Made by a program: the position numbers and the translations under genes | In this document: positions 25,932 through 31,736 of the stretch, piece after piece | Layout of the letters: every line of letters begins with the position of its first letter | Numbering within the stretch: the stretch's first letter is position 1 | The notes under the pieces: generated by a model | What the model was told of the DNA's origin: nothing | The model's input: the letters and a program-made list of their open reading frames with translations, nothing else | Database searches by the model: none | NCBI GenBank assembly: GCA_905215595.1 | Contig: CAJMQZ010000004.1 | Coordinates: 1 to 37,421 of the forward strand | DNA: 37,421 nt | DNA from: an uncultured bacterium | GTDB taxonomy: Bacteria > Bacillota > Clostridia > Oscillospirales > Ruminococcaceae | Direction of reading: 5' to 3'

Positions 25932-26188
25932 CTGGCCGTCCTCCTGCATCGGTATGCTGCCGGTATTTGTTTTCTCTTCTGTGCCCATCACCGTCACAGA
26001 AATAACGGGTATACTAGCTCCCCAAAGCGCCCACCCCGGACGCTGTAAAAAACGGTTCATCCTGCTATAAAATAAATGGTATAAAGGCTCCCGCCTGCCG
26101 CCGGTACGCTCCGGCAGCACCCGGCAGACTTTATCCTGCTGCGCTGTCGCCAAAGCCCCCGGCATCCTTTTGCCAGGGGCTTCCTCTG
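25932..26188. other. intergenic stretch between two early genes
   Basis: The stretch contains a GC hairpin (CCGCCGGTACGCTCCGGCAG, 26099-26118) and AAGCCCC...GGGGCTT (26153-26182), the latter right after the stop of the Cys-rich gene and possibly a weak terminator. An in-frame ATG at 26059 (MNRFLQRPG) would extend the Rep-like protein by 43 residues but has no spaced ribosome site. Confidence 0.4.
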
Positions 26189-26395
26189 TTATCTTTTTCG
26201 TCTGCGCTGTCCTTTGTGCGCCATCCAGCCTTCCTTTATGTAGTCGCTCCGGTTCACTCTGTCCCGGGATACCATGTCCTTTGTGTAGGCTTTTTCTGCT
26301 TTCACCGCAGCCGCCCATGCCTTGTACTTTTTGCACGTCCCATGGCACGCCGGGTTCCTTCCCGGACAGTCTGGTTTGCAGCACCATGTGATCAT
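26189..26395 (-). CDS. small Cys-rich early protein (68 aa)
   Basis: ATG 26395 follows GGAGG and overlaps the stop of the upstream gene. The N-terminal half has CC-x3-C-x5-C-x3-C (CCKPDCPGRNPACHGTCKKY), which suggests a small zinc-binding knuckle. The C terminus is basic (MAHKGQRRRKR). Similar small proteins are frequent in the early regions of clostridial prophages. A nucleic-acid-binding role is plausible but not shown. Confidence 0.7.
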   Translation of the reverse strand: MITWCCKPDCPGRNPACHGTCKKYKAWAAAVKAEKAYTKDMVSRDRVNRSDYIKEGWMAHKGQRRRKR

Positions 26396-27009
26396 GCCGG
26401 TGCCTCCGGTTTTCCCTCTGCAGCCCAGTAGCCGTAGCTCAGCTCTTTTTTGCCTGCTTTCCGGGCCGCAGCGTTGTAAAGGCACAGCTCATGCACAGCA
26501 CGCTGCAGCTCGTCCGGCTTCTCAATTCCCGTGATCGGCGGCCTGCTCTTTTTCGGCACGCTGCTTCTGGCTCCCGGCGCATTGCACAGCACGCCCCGCC
26601 GTATCCTCTTCCGTGTCAGGCTGTAAATGCCCTGCGGCCTGCAGTGCCCGGCATAAAAAACATTCGTCACGGTCTGTGTGTTCTTAAACAGTCCCTTTTC
26701 TACCAGCTCTGCGGCCGTGCCTTCGTGCAACAGGTTTCCGTCCGCGTCAAACATGCTGTAAAACCATACCTCCCGCATCTGGGTGCCGGTCCTGTGGTCC
26801 GGTTCTGCTTTCGGTTTTGGCTGCTTTTCTTCCCGTTCCAGCCGCCACTTTTTCGGCTTTGCTTTTTTCTTCTTCTGGTGGGCATAGCCCGTGCATACGC
26901 TTTCAGCGCGGTTGTAGTATCCCTGTTCCATCAGCTCCTGCGGTGTGCCTTTTGCACGCAGTGCTCCGGTCTTTGCGTCGTACAAGCTGTAAACGTATTG
27001 CTTTGTCAC
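26392..27009 (-). CDS. early protein with two related repeats (205 aa)
   Basis: The start is GTG 27009, 7 bases after AGGAGG; it overlaps the upstream stop as GTGA. The protein contains two related units: YVYSLYDAKTGALRAKGTPQ...ELMEQGYYNRAESVCTGYAH near the N terminus and WFYSMFDADGNLLHEGTAAE...LVEKGLFKNTQTVTNVFYAG near the middle, separated by a Lys-rich linker. Each unit looks like a small beta-beta-helix module ending in a helix-turn-helix-like part, as in phage proteins that specify a start or stop rule from local DNA. No function is known to me; a DNA-binding role is a guess. Confidence 0.65.
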   Translation of the reverse strand: MTKQYVYSLYDAKTGALRAKGTPQELMEQGYYNRAESVCTGYAHQKKKKAKPKKWRLEREEKQPKPKAEPDHRTGTQMREVWFYSMFDADGNLLHEGTAAELVEKGLFKNTQTVTNVFYAGHCRPQGIYSLTRKRIRRGVLCNAPGARSSVPKKSRPPITGIEKPDELQRAVHELCLYNAAARKAGKKELSYGYWAAEGKPEAPA

Positions 27010-27191
27010 CGGCGCACCTCCTGCTGCGCATACCGGTGCTTTGCCGTCTGCCATGCTTCCTGCCTCCGCTTCAGTGGATTCACAACGTCTTTCATGATCA
27101 CCTCGTGTACTTCGCGTACCTGCACGCCACACTTTGCCGCCAGCTTCTTTTCGATCCGCTTGCGGGTCATTCTGTATTTGTCCTTGCTCAC
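27006..27191 (-). CDS. small basic early protein (61 aa)
   Basis: GTG 27191 has GGAGG upstream and overlaps the previous stop. The protein is helical and basic (KYRMTRKRIEKKLAAKCGVQ; VVNPLKRRQEAWQTAKHRYA). It lies in a chain of genes with 4-base stop-start overlaps, so it is probably translated by coupling. The function is unknown. Confidence 0.65.
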   Translation of the reverse strand: MSKDKYRMTRKRIEKKLAAKCGVQVREVHEVIMKDVVNPLKRRQEAWQTAKHRYAQQEVRR

Positions 27192-27406
27192 ACTCTTCCT
27201 CCATACAGTTCAAACTCCGCACCGTCTTCGGTGATCAGCACCCCGCCGTCCAGCGCTTTTGCCAGCTGCTGCAGCCTCTGGGCGCTCAGCTTTTCCAGCC
27301 CGCCGGGCTTGCACCATCGCCGCACATCAAGCGGCCTTGTGGCCAGCGTCAATGCCAGCGTGCTTTCATTTTCGCCACGGTAGATCATGGCTTCCTTCAG
27401 CGTCAT
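27188..27406 (-). CDS. small HTH-like early protein (72 aa)
   Basis: The start at 27406 overlaps the preceding stop by ATGA. The order of short helices (TLKEAMIYRGENESTLALTL, RPLDVRRWCKPGGLEKLSAQ, RLQQLAKALDGGVL) resembles a Cro/XRE-like fold, where RPLDVRRWCKPGG would be the recognition region and LQQLAKAL the closing helix. It may be an accessory regulator in the early operon. Confidence in the gene is good, in the function low. Confidence 0.65.
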   Translation of the reverse strand: MTLKEAMIYRGENESTLALTLATRPLDVRRWCKPGGLEKLSAQRLQQLAKALDGGVLITEDGAEFELYGGRV

Positions 27407-28161
27407 CTTAAACGTCTCCTCTCCCAGCTTTCCGGCGCAGCTGCCTGCTGCAGAACTGCCTCGATCTTCTTTTTGATCTCACCCGGTGCCAGCACTGCCG
27501 TGCCTGCAGGCGCAGCGCAGCGGCCCATGGCTCCGGCCATGTTCCGCCGGAAGAAAGCATCTTTCTGTTCCTCATAGTCCCGGTCTGCCTGTTTTGCCCG
27601 CTCTTCGTCCGGGATGTCTTCCACAATAATGTCGTCGGTCTGCAAAGCGTCGCAGGCACATCTGCGCAGATGTTCCATGGCAACATCCAGCCCGTCCGCA
27701 CGGCCCTCTTCATTCACCTGCCGGTAGTTGGCAAGAGCCTCCTGCTTCAATCGGTTCAGCCGCCCGGCACCATATCCCAACAGCTCCATGCACGTCTTTG
27801 CGTATAAGGTCCATACCATACTGGCGGCCACATCGCCCGCCATGCGCAGCTGCTGCTCCCGCCGGGTACGCGGTGCACGCAGCACCGGCACCCGGAACTC
27901 CGGCTCCACGCCCTCCGGCATCCAGTTGTCCCGCATCGCCCTGCTCTGGTCGGTGCTGGGCATTCCTTTTCCGTTCGCCTGCATGGCAATGTTCAGGCTT
28001 TCCAAGCCCAGCTCTTCGGTGCGCAGCTCGATCCGGTTCAGTCGGTTCTTGCCCACACCAAAGCACTGGTGCAGCGCAATGATGATGCACCAGCGTGTCA
28101 TTTCTGCAGTGCCGTCCCGCGTCAGATCCAACTCCTGCCGCAGGTTCATTTTCTGCTTCAC
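27403..28161 (-). CDS. early protein of unknown function (252 aa)
   Basis: ATG 28161 overlaps the previous stop as ATGA. The N-terminal half contains WCIIIALHQCFGVGKNRLNR and ELRTEELGLESLNIAMQANG, a pattern seen in a conserved protein of clostridial prophages, probably helical. The middle (MAGDVAASMVWTLYAKTCME) is helical. The acidic DDIIVEDIPDEERAKQADRD precedes the C terminus. No catalytic motif was recognised. Its position in the early operon suggests a role in replication or takeover. Confidence 0.7.
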   Translation of the reverse strand: MKQKMNLRQELDLTRDGTAEMTRWCIIIALHQCFGVGKNRLNRIELRTEELGLESLNIAMQANGKGMPSTDQSRAMRDNWMPEGVEPEFRVPVLRAPRTRREQQLRMAGDVAASMVWTLYAKTCMELLGYGAGRLNRLKQEALANYRQVNEEGRADGLDVAMEHLRRCACDALQTDDIIVEDIPDEERAKQADRDYEEQKDAFFRRNMAGAMGRCAAPAGTAVLAPGEIKKKIEAVLQQAAAPESWERRRLR

Positions 28162-28343
28162 TGCCGGTTCACTCCTTCCCGGTATTGCTCAAACAGTGCG
28201 ATCCAGTCCTGTGTGCTCAGCCGTTTGTCCCGGCTCGCTTCGCTCAAAAGCCGGTATGCACTGCTTTCCTTGTCGGCCGGGTGCTGCCAGTCCAGCTTTT
28301 TCAGTTCTTCGGCCATCCGGGCACGGTATTCTTCTAAGATCAT
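28158..28343 (-). CDS. small early protein (61 aa)
   Basis: ATG 28343 has AAAGGGA upstream. The protein is helical and charged (EEYRARMAEELKKLDWQHPA; RLLSEASRDKRLSTQDWIAL). It overlaps the next gene's start by 4 bases. I recognise no family. Confidence 0.65.
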   Translation of the reverse strand: MILEEYRARMAEELKKLDWQHPADKESSAYRLLSEASRDKRLSTQDWIALFEQYREGVNRQ

Positions 28344-28356
28344 CTTCGTTTCCCTT

Positions 28357-28575
28357 TCACGGCTCCCCGCGGTCGTTCATCCAGCTGGCAGCCAGCGCTC
28401 TGGCATCCGCCAGCTTGTCGCACAGCATGTTCACAGCGGATTCCTTCATCCACTCCGGCAGCCGGTCGGCCTGCAGCAGAGCGGCACCCATGTCCCGCAC
28501 AAGCTCTTCACCGTACTGCTCCATCCGCTGCCAGATCTCCGTTTCATCCGGTGTCATGTTCATCGGTGGCCGCAT
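28357..28575 (-). CDS. small early protein (72 aa)
   Basis: ATG 28575 has AAAGGCGGG upstream; Met5 or Met7 are alternatives. The protein is mostly helical and acidic (TPDETEIWQRMEQYGEELVR; LPEWMKESAVNMLCDKLADA). The start touches the stop of the membrane protein gene. The function is unknown. Confidence 0.65.
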   Translation of the reverse strand: MRPPMNMTPDETEIWQRMEQYGEELVRDMGAALLQADRLPEWMKESAVNMLCDKLADARALAASWMNDRGEP

Positions 28576-28576
28576 C

Positions 28577-28849
28577 TCAGCCCGCCTTTCTCCGGCTTTT
28601 CGGCTTCACCGTGTCCGCCGGGGCTTTGTGCGCCTTGTTGCCTTTCCTGTTTTCCTTGTCCGCACAGCAGCCAAGGCCCAGCATGGCCAGCGCTGCCGCC
28701 AGCAGCACCAGCGCCGCAGCGGCCCAGCCCAGCATTTCCCAGCCGTTCGCGCTGTGCTCAATGCCGCTGGATACCAGCAGCGCGCCAATGGCCGTCACCA
28801 TAGCTGCCATGTACCACAGGCTTGCCCGGATGGTTGCTTTCAGTTTCAC
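28577..28849 (-). CDS. small membrane protein, two TM segments (90 aa)
   Basis: The start is placed at GTG 28849 (VKLKATIRAS), 8 bases after AGGAGG; ATG 28870 has a poorer site. Two membrane segments are clear: LWYMAAMVTAIGALLVSSGI and MLGWAAAALVLLAAALAMLG, separated by a short loop (EHSANGWE). The C terminus is basic (ENRKGNKAHKAPADTVKPKS). A class II holin has this general shape, but the gene lies in the early operon, far from the lysis region, so superinfection exclusion or another membrane role is as likely. Confidence 0.6.
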   Translation of the reverse strand: MKLKATIRASLWYMAAMVTAIGALLVSSGIEHSANGWEMLGWAAAALVLLAAALAMLGLGCCADKENRKGNKAHKAPADTVKPKSRRKAG

Positions 28850-28902
28850 TTGTGTTTCCTCCTGTTTCATGTTAAACTTCTGGTGATAGTGGCTCAAAAC
28901 TA

Positions 28903-29151
28903 TCACCCTGTAAGCTCGTCGGTGTTCGCTGCACCGGCGGGCTTTTTGTTTGTTCGGTCCAGCGCCCCCTGCTCCAGCGCCGCATTCTTGTCAATGCGCC
29001 ACAGCCGCGGCCCCACCTTTTCGGCAGGCAAAAGCCCGCTGCGGCACATCTTCTGCACCGTCTTTTTGTCAATGCTCATCAGTTCGGCGTACTGTGCCGT
29101 GCTCAGGTATGCCGGCAGCTGCCGTGTATCATAAATTCGCGCCTTCCGCAT
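28903..29151 (-). CDS. HTH protein, excisionase/MerR-like (82 aa)
   Basis: The start is ATG 29151 (MRKARIYDTR), preceded by GGGAGGG. LSTAQYAELMSIDKKTVQKM, CRSGLLPAEKVGPRLWRIDK is the winged-helix pattern of DNA-binding excisionases (helix-turn-helix, then a wing with RLWRI). It could be the excisionase partner of the integrase at 33544 or a regulator of early genes. Its early-operon position fits expression on induction. Confidence 0.75.
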   Translation of the reverse strand: MRKARIYDTRQLPAYLSTAQYAELMSIDKKTVQKMCRSGLLPAEKVGPRLWRIDKNAALEQGALDRTNKKPAGAANTDELTG

Positions 29152-29165
29152 GGTTATCCCTCCCT

Positions 29166-29582
29166 TCAGTCCGGGCTGAAAGTCTGGCACCGGCATTCTT
29201 CGCCCGCCTCCTCCAGCGCAAGGTTCCACTCGCTGCAAATGGTCTCGCACACCGGCTTTGCAAAGCCGATCAGCTCGTTCTCCCGCGCTGCCATCAGCAC
29301 CGCCGTGCCCACAATGCCGCTCATGTAGCGGTACTGGTACAGGTCGGTCGCCCGCTCGTTGAAGGGCAGCTCCTGCAGCAGTCCTTCTTCGTTCACAATC
29401 AGCTGGATGCTGTCCACATCCTCCCGCGCCCAGTTCGCCGCAAGGCAGCTTTCGGCGGTCTCAATGCAGCCGCCCACCAGCTCCTGCAGCGTCTCCAGTT
29501 TGCAGGTATCCCCGTCGTCGCAGCGCACAAGCCGTGCCTTCTGCTCCTCGTCCGCCGGGATCACGATCACATAACGTTCCAT
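29166..29582 (-). CDS. DUF3846-like early protein (138 aa)
   Basis: The start is ATG 29582 (MERYVIVIPA), with AAAGGAG upstream; the frame is open further but without a site. ETLQELVGGCIETAE followed by SIQLIVNEEGLLQELPFNER and GIVGTAVLMAA matches the DUF3846 pattern, widespread in phages and conjugative elements. The molecular function of the family is not known to me. The plus-strand gene at 29735 separates it from the early promoter. Confidence 0.7.
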   Translation of the reverse strand: MERYVIVIPADEEQKARLVRCDDGDTCKLETLQELVGGCIETAESCLAANWAREDVDSIQLIVNEEGLLQELPFNERATDLYQYRYMSGIVGTAVLMAARENELIGFAKPVCETICSEWNLALEEAGEECRCQTFSPD

Positions 29583-29611
29583 GCTTTTCTCCTTTCGTGC
29601 ACTTCTCCTCC

Positions 29612-29667
29612 TTGACAAAGGCTCCCTCCCCGAGGGAGCTGTCGGCGCAGCCGACTGAAGGAGTCTC
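29612..29667 (+). repeat. palindromic intergenic repeat element
   Basis: GGCTCCCTC-CCC-GAGGGAGC (29620-29639) is followed by GTCGGC-GCA-GCCGAC (29641-29655) and TGAAGGAG. It has the same design as the copy inside the scaffold gene at 19534-19590. It lies between the moron and the DUF3846-like gene. I recall such elements as dispersed repeats in Faecalibacterium-like genomes. Confidence 0.7.
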
Positions 29668-29675
29668 ATGCGCTC

Positions 29676-29705
29676 TTGCCACTTCTCCCTTTCCTGTGCT
29701 ACAAT
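29676..29705 (+). promoter_or_regulatory. promoter of the inserted plus-strand gene
   Basis: TTGCCA at 29676-29681, 18 bases, then TACAAT at 29700-29705, preceded by TGC (extended -10). The start would be near 29712, with the ribosome site AAAGGAGG at 29719-29727. Confidence 0.6.
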
Positions 29706-29734
29706 CATCTCAAAATAGGAAAGGAGGTATTTTC

Positions 29735-30064
29735 ATGGCATCACAGTTTCAAATCCGTACCAAAGATATCCCATTGCTCGTTCGTGCGCTGCAATCGCTC
29801 GAAACTGTACCGGATACATGGTTCGGATCTGTAGACGACCCTTCTTTGATCTCTGAAATGAAGAATGCTGCCCGCGCCCTTCCGGTCAAACTGCGGCTCA
29901 AGAGTCTTCAGCTGTCAAGCCTCGATGTTCTGGCTCTGCAGCAGGCTTGCTGCTATCAGTGTTTAGAGTGCAAGCTTTCAAGGCAGGACTACAAACTGCT
30001 GGAAGACTATTCAAATCAGTTCGCAGCACTTCTGGCTTCTGGTAATCTTGGTATGTTACAGTAA
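29735..30064 (+). CDS. moron-like gene of unknown function (109 aa)
   Basis: ATG 29735 has AAAGGAGG at 8-10 bases. The protein is all-helical, neutral to slightly basic, with the pairs IRTKDIPLLVRALQSLETVP and PVKLRLKSLQLSSLDVLALQ and a Cys group (ACCYQCLEC) near residue 70-78. No signal peptide or membrane segment is present. It runs against the early operon, has its own promoter and terminator and separates the DUF3846-like gene from the promoter-proximal genes. Its 3' end overlaps a probable remnant of an early gene on the other strand. All this fits a moron expressed in the lysogen. I do not recognise the family. Confidence 0.75.
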   Translation: MASQFQIRTKDIPLLVRALQSLETVPDTWFGSVDDPSLISEMKNAARALPVKLRLKSLQLSSLDVLALQQACCYQCLECKLSRQDYKLLEDYSNQFAALLASGNLGMLQ

Positions 30065-30146
30065 ATATCTTGCCTTGCGCGCCATTCATAAGCGCTGCTC
30101 TCTGTGCCCGCCTCAGGCGGGCTTTTTTCTTTGTTTTCGTCCACAT
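29898..30146 (-). pseudogene. truncated small early gene (DUF2693-like N terminus)
   Basis: ATG 30146 has AAGGAGAGA upstream and starts MWTKTKKKARLRRAQRAALM, NGAQGKIFTV, a typical N terminus of small phage proteins of the DUF2693 sort, in which KIFTV.F is followed by a strand with Arg and Thr. Here, after TVTY, the frame continues antisense to the moron's 3' end with unlike residues. I read it as an early gene whose 3' part was replaced when the moron came in. A short real protein is not excluded. Confidence 0.45.
30106..30130 (+). terminator. intrinsic terminator of the moron
   Basis: GCCCGCC (30106-30112), TCA, GGCGGGC (30116-30122), then TTTTTTC. A short, perfect GC stem with a T run, 42 bases after the moron's stop codon. 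On the minus strand it lies inside the truncated early gene. Confidence 0.85.
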
Positions 30147-30157
30147 TCTCTCTCCTT

Positions 30158-30301
30158 TCATCTCTCGATCCACAGATCCAGCCCGGCCGCTGCCAGCAGC
30201 ACACCGGCAAACACCATGGGCGGGTAGCTGATCCACCATCCCACATTGAACACCACCGATCCGATCAGCCCGATCAGCAGTGACCACTTCCGGCGGCTCA
30301 T
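30158..30301 (-). CDS. small membrane protein (47 aa)
   Basis: It is missing from usual length cut-offs but is well supported: ATG 30301 overlaps the upstream stop as ATGA and has GGAG upstream. The sequence MSRRKWSLLIGLIGSVVFNV, GWWISYPPMVFAGVLLAAAG, LDLWIER has a basic start and two short hydrophobic segments. It ends 12 bases before the next gene. A role in early membrane takeover or exclusion is possible; the family is unknown. Confidence 0.7.
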   Translation of the reverse strand: MSRRKWSLLIGLIGSVVFNVGWWISYPPMVFAGVLLAAAGLDLWIER

Positions 30302-30465
30302 GCGCTCTTCTCCGGGGCAGCTGAACTCGTCTGGCGCAACTGTGCGGCATCGGCCAGTCCCTTTGCGTAGCCTAATGCCAGTGCCTGCATCGGGTCTGGC
30401 AGCTTTGCTGCTGTGGTCAACAGTTCAACCATTCGGCTTGTTTGGACATCATTCTTTTGCATCAT
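30298..30465 (-). CDS. first gene of the early operon, small protein (55 aa)
   Basis: ATG 30465 (a second ATG follows directly) lies 9 bases after GGGAGG. It is the first gene after the early promoter. The sequence is helical (DVQTSRMVELLTTAAKLPDP; MQALALGYAKGLADAAQLRQ). The second half resembles the C-terminal helices of some XRE repressors, but there is no HTH, so a Cro role is not supported. It may act on the repressor; this is speculation from position. Confidence 0.7.
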   Translation of the reverse strand: MMQKNDVQTSRMVELLTTAAKLPDPMQALALGYAKGLADAAQLRQTSSAAPEKSA

Positions 30466-30483
30466 GGCTGTACACCTCCCTTT

Positions 30484-30571
30484 CAGCAAGTAAGTTCTTG
30501 CTGTTAGCATTATTATAATTGCCGTAAGCAAGTTTGTCAAGATATTTCAGCTTTTTTCTTGCCATTGGCAA
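30484..30571. promoter_or_regulatory. repressor operator region with three dyads
   Basis: Three related 13-base sites are present: TTGCTGTTAGCAT (30498-30510), TTGCCGTAAGCAA (30519-30531) and TTGCCATTGGCAA (30559-30571). The pattern is TTGC-N5-GCAA; the first has one mismatch but also lies in a 20-base dyad CAGCAAG-N6-CTTGCTG (30484-30503). The sites start 21 and 40 bases apart, about two and four helical turns. The middle site fills the spacer of the early promoter; the third overlaps the -35 of the repressor promoter. This is the layout expected for repression of the early operon and autoregulation. Confidence 0.65.
30512..30540 (-). promoter_or_regulatory. early promoter, full consensus
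   Basis: On the minus strand TTGACA (30540-30535), 17 bases, then TATAAT (30517-30512). It is a perfect consensus, as is common for phage promoters that are held silent by a repressor. It drives the early operon starting at 30465. Confidence 0.9.
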
Positions 30572-30587
30572 CTTTTTGTGCTATTAT
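30559..30587 (+). promoter_or_regulatory. repressor maintenance promoter
   Basis: TTGCCA (30559-30564), 17 bases, TATTAT (30582-30587). The -35 box is the left arm of the dyad TTGCCATTGGCAA, so the repressor can control its own gene. The start site would be close to the AGGAGG (30594-30599), giving a very short leader. Confidence 0.6.
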
Positions 30588-30606
30588 TCGTTCAGGAGGT
30601 GATTTC

Positions 30607-31017
30607 ATGAAAGACCGTTTAAAGCTTCTTCGCAAAACGCTTGGCCTCAATCAGGTTGATTTTGGTACCCGAATCGGAATCGGCGGCACTGCTATTTCCA
30701 AATTCGAGAGCGGTGTCAATGCTATTTCTGACACTCTGGTCTTGCTTGTCTGCCGAGAATTTAATGTAAACGAGGCATGGTTGCGTAATGGAACCGGCGA
30801 AATGTTTACGCACACAAGTAATGATTTGGTCGCTGAACTATCCGAAACGTACCACCTTGGCACCTACGGAGAACAGCTTCTTGCCACATACCTGCAGCTG
30901 TCTGATGCTGACAAACGCGCTGTTGAACGTTTCGTCTCCCAGCTCACAGCCAACGTTCAGAAAGCCGAAGATGCACAGTCTGATGCATGCGAGAAGGAAA
31001 AAGACATTGCCGAGTAG
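30607..31017 (+). CDS. XRE-family phage repressor (136 aa)
   Basis: ATG 30607 has AGGAGGTG upstream. Residues about 1-60 are a lambda-repressor-like HTH: MKDRLKLLRKTLGLNQVDFG, TRIGIGGTAISKFESGVNAI, with the family's WLRNGTGEMF ending (EAWLRNGTGEMF). The C-terminal half is helical (LSDADKRAVERFVSQLTANV) and has no S24 peptidase (no LexA-like Ser/Lys site), so induction would not use RecA-driven self-cleavage. It stands divergent to the early operon with operator dyads between, so it is the lysogeny repressor. Confidence 0.85.
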   Translation: MKDRLKLLRKTLGLNQVDFGTRIGIGGTAISKFESGVNAISDTLVLLVCREFNVNEAWLRNGTGEMFTHTSNDLVAELSETYHLGTYGEQLLATYLQLSDADKRAVERFVSQLTANVQKAEDAQSDACEKEKDIAE

Positions 31018-31054
31018 TCTTTTACCGTCAAGCTCTGCGGCACATGTAAACAAG

Positions 31055-31090
31055 AAACGGCTCCTGTACACTGTACAAGAGCCGTTTTAC
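31055..31090 (+). terminator. terminator after the repressor gene
   Basis: AAACGGCTC (31055-31063) pairs with GAGCCGTTT (31078-31086), with an inner TGTAC/GTACA pairing, and is followed by TAC. The stem is long and ends in a T run made by its own arm (GTTTT). It separates the repressor from the lipoprotein gene. Confidence 0.7.
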
Positions 31091-31121
31091 GTTGCACAAG
31101 CAACTGATAATTTATTTTTTC

Positions 31122-31150
31122 TTTTCATTCCCCTTCTTTTCTTCTATACT
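31122..31150 (+). promoter_or_regulatory. possible promoter of the lipoprotein gene
   Basis: TTTTCA (31122-31127), 17 bases, TATACT (31145-31150), in an A+T-rich run just upstream of the AGGAGG of the lipoprotein gene. The -35 is weak, and the short leader leaves doubt. Confidence 0.4.
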
Positions 31151-31171
31151 GAGAAAAAAGGAGGATTTGTT

Positions 31172-31639
31172 GTGCGATTTCTTTTTTCCGTTTTGTGTAT
31201 CTCTATCATCCCTCTCTTTCTCTTCGGCTGCGCTCCTGCTAGTTCACAAGCCACTTTTTCTTCATCCGAAACTTCGTCCTCATCAGAACTTGAAAGCGAA
31301 TCCGAAAGTTTTTCTTCCACTCTTGACCCTAGCGAGGAAGGTTATATTGCTGGAAATAGTCACGGTTTCACTGATGGTCGTTCCGATGGATTTGATGCTG
31401 GAACATCCGATGGCGAACAAATTCCTTCTGAGTCTCTTGACTTTGGTGATACTTATGAGAGTGGTTATACAGTTGGATATAATCGTGCCTATGCTAAATG
31501 GTGGCTTACCGGTTATCTTGAAGCCTACCTTTCGCAGCATCCTGAAATTGACGAATATGATTTGATTGATGATGTGATTCGTTGTTTTCCAGATGCCGAT
31601 GTTTCAGATATGGTTGATTATCTTCGATCAGCTCAATGA
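31172..31639 (+). CDS. lipoprotein with phased GxxxG repeats (155 aa)
   Basis: GTG 31172 lies 8 bases after AGGAGG; this start gives a clean signal peptide MRFLFSVLCISIIPLFLFGC with lipobox Cys20. A Ser/Glu-rich spacer follows (20-55). Residues 57-81 have a glycine at every fourth position (57, 61, 65, 69, 73, 77, 81), often followed by an aromatic. Residues 98-118 continue in the same rhythm with Gly/Ala/Trp (98, 102, 106, 110, 114, 118). The C terminus is acidic. The repeat recalls the GxxxG helix-packing pattern of FliH, so a self-associating helix on the outer membrane surface is inferred. A+T content is higher than in the late genes. It is a candidate lysogenic conversion gene (surface change or exclusion). 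Confidence 0.75.
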   Translation: MRFLFSVLCISIIPLFLFGCAPASSQATFSSSETSSSSELESESESFSSTLDPSEEGYIAGNSHGFTDGRSDGFDAGTSDGEQIPSESLDFGDTYESGYTVGYNRAYAKWWLTGYLEAYLSQHPEIDEYDLIDDVIRCFPDADVSDMVDYLRSAQ

Positions 31640-31736
31640 GGAAGGCCAGCAGAAGGCCGTGGATTATGTAGATGATCTGGTGCTCACCGGGCGCTATAAA
31701 AAATGTGCTGCGTCTGGCTTGGGCAAAGAAGCATAA
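31620..31736 (+). pseudogene. C-terminal remnant of a second XRE-type repressor
   Basis: In a frame different from the lipoprotein gene, 38 codons read IFDQLNEEGQQKAVDYVDDL, VLTGRYKK and on to the stop at 31734. The string LNEEG..KAVDYVDDL...GRYKK is the usual C-terminal helix of many Firmicute XRE repressors. No start or HTH is present, and the reading begins inside the 3' end of the lipoprotein gene. It is probably left over from replacement of the immunity region. Confidence 0.6.

Noticed and set aside
25932..26387. N-terminal extension of the Rep-like protein to 446 residues
   Set aside because: The extension overlaps another supported gene and intergenic hairpins, and AGGAGG lies directly before ATG 25931.
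28577..28849. Holin
   Set aside because: Two membrane segments fit a holin, but the gene lies in the early operon with no endolysin nearby; called only a small membrane protein.
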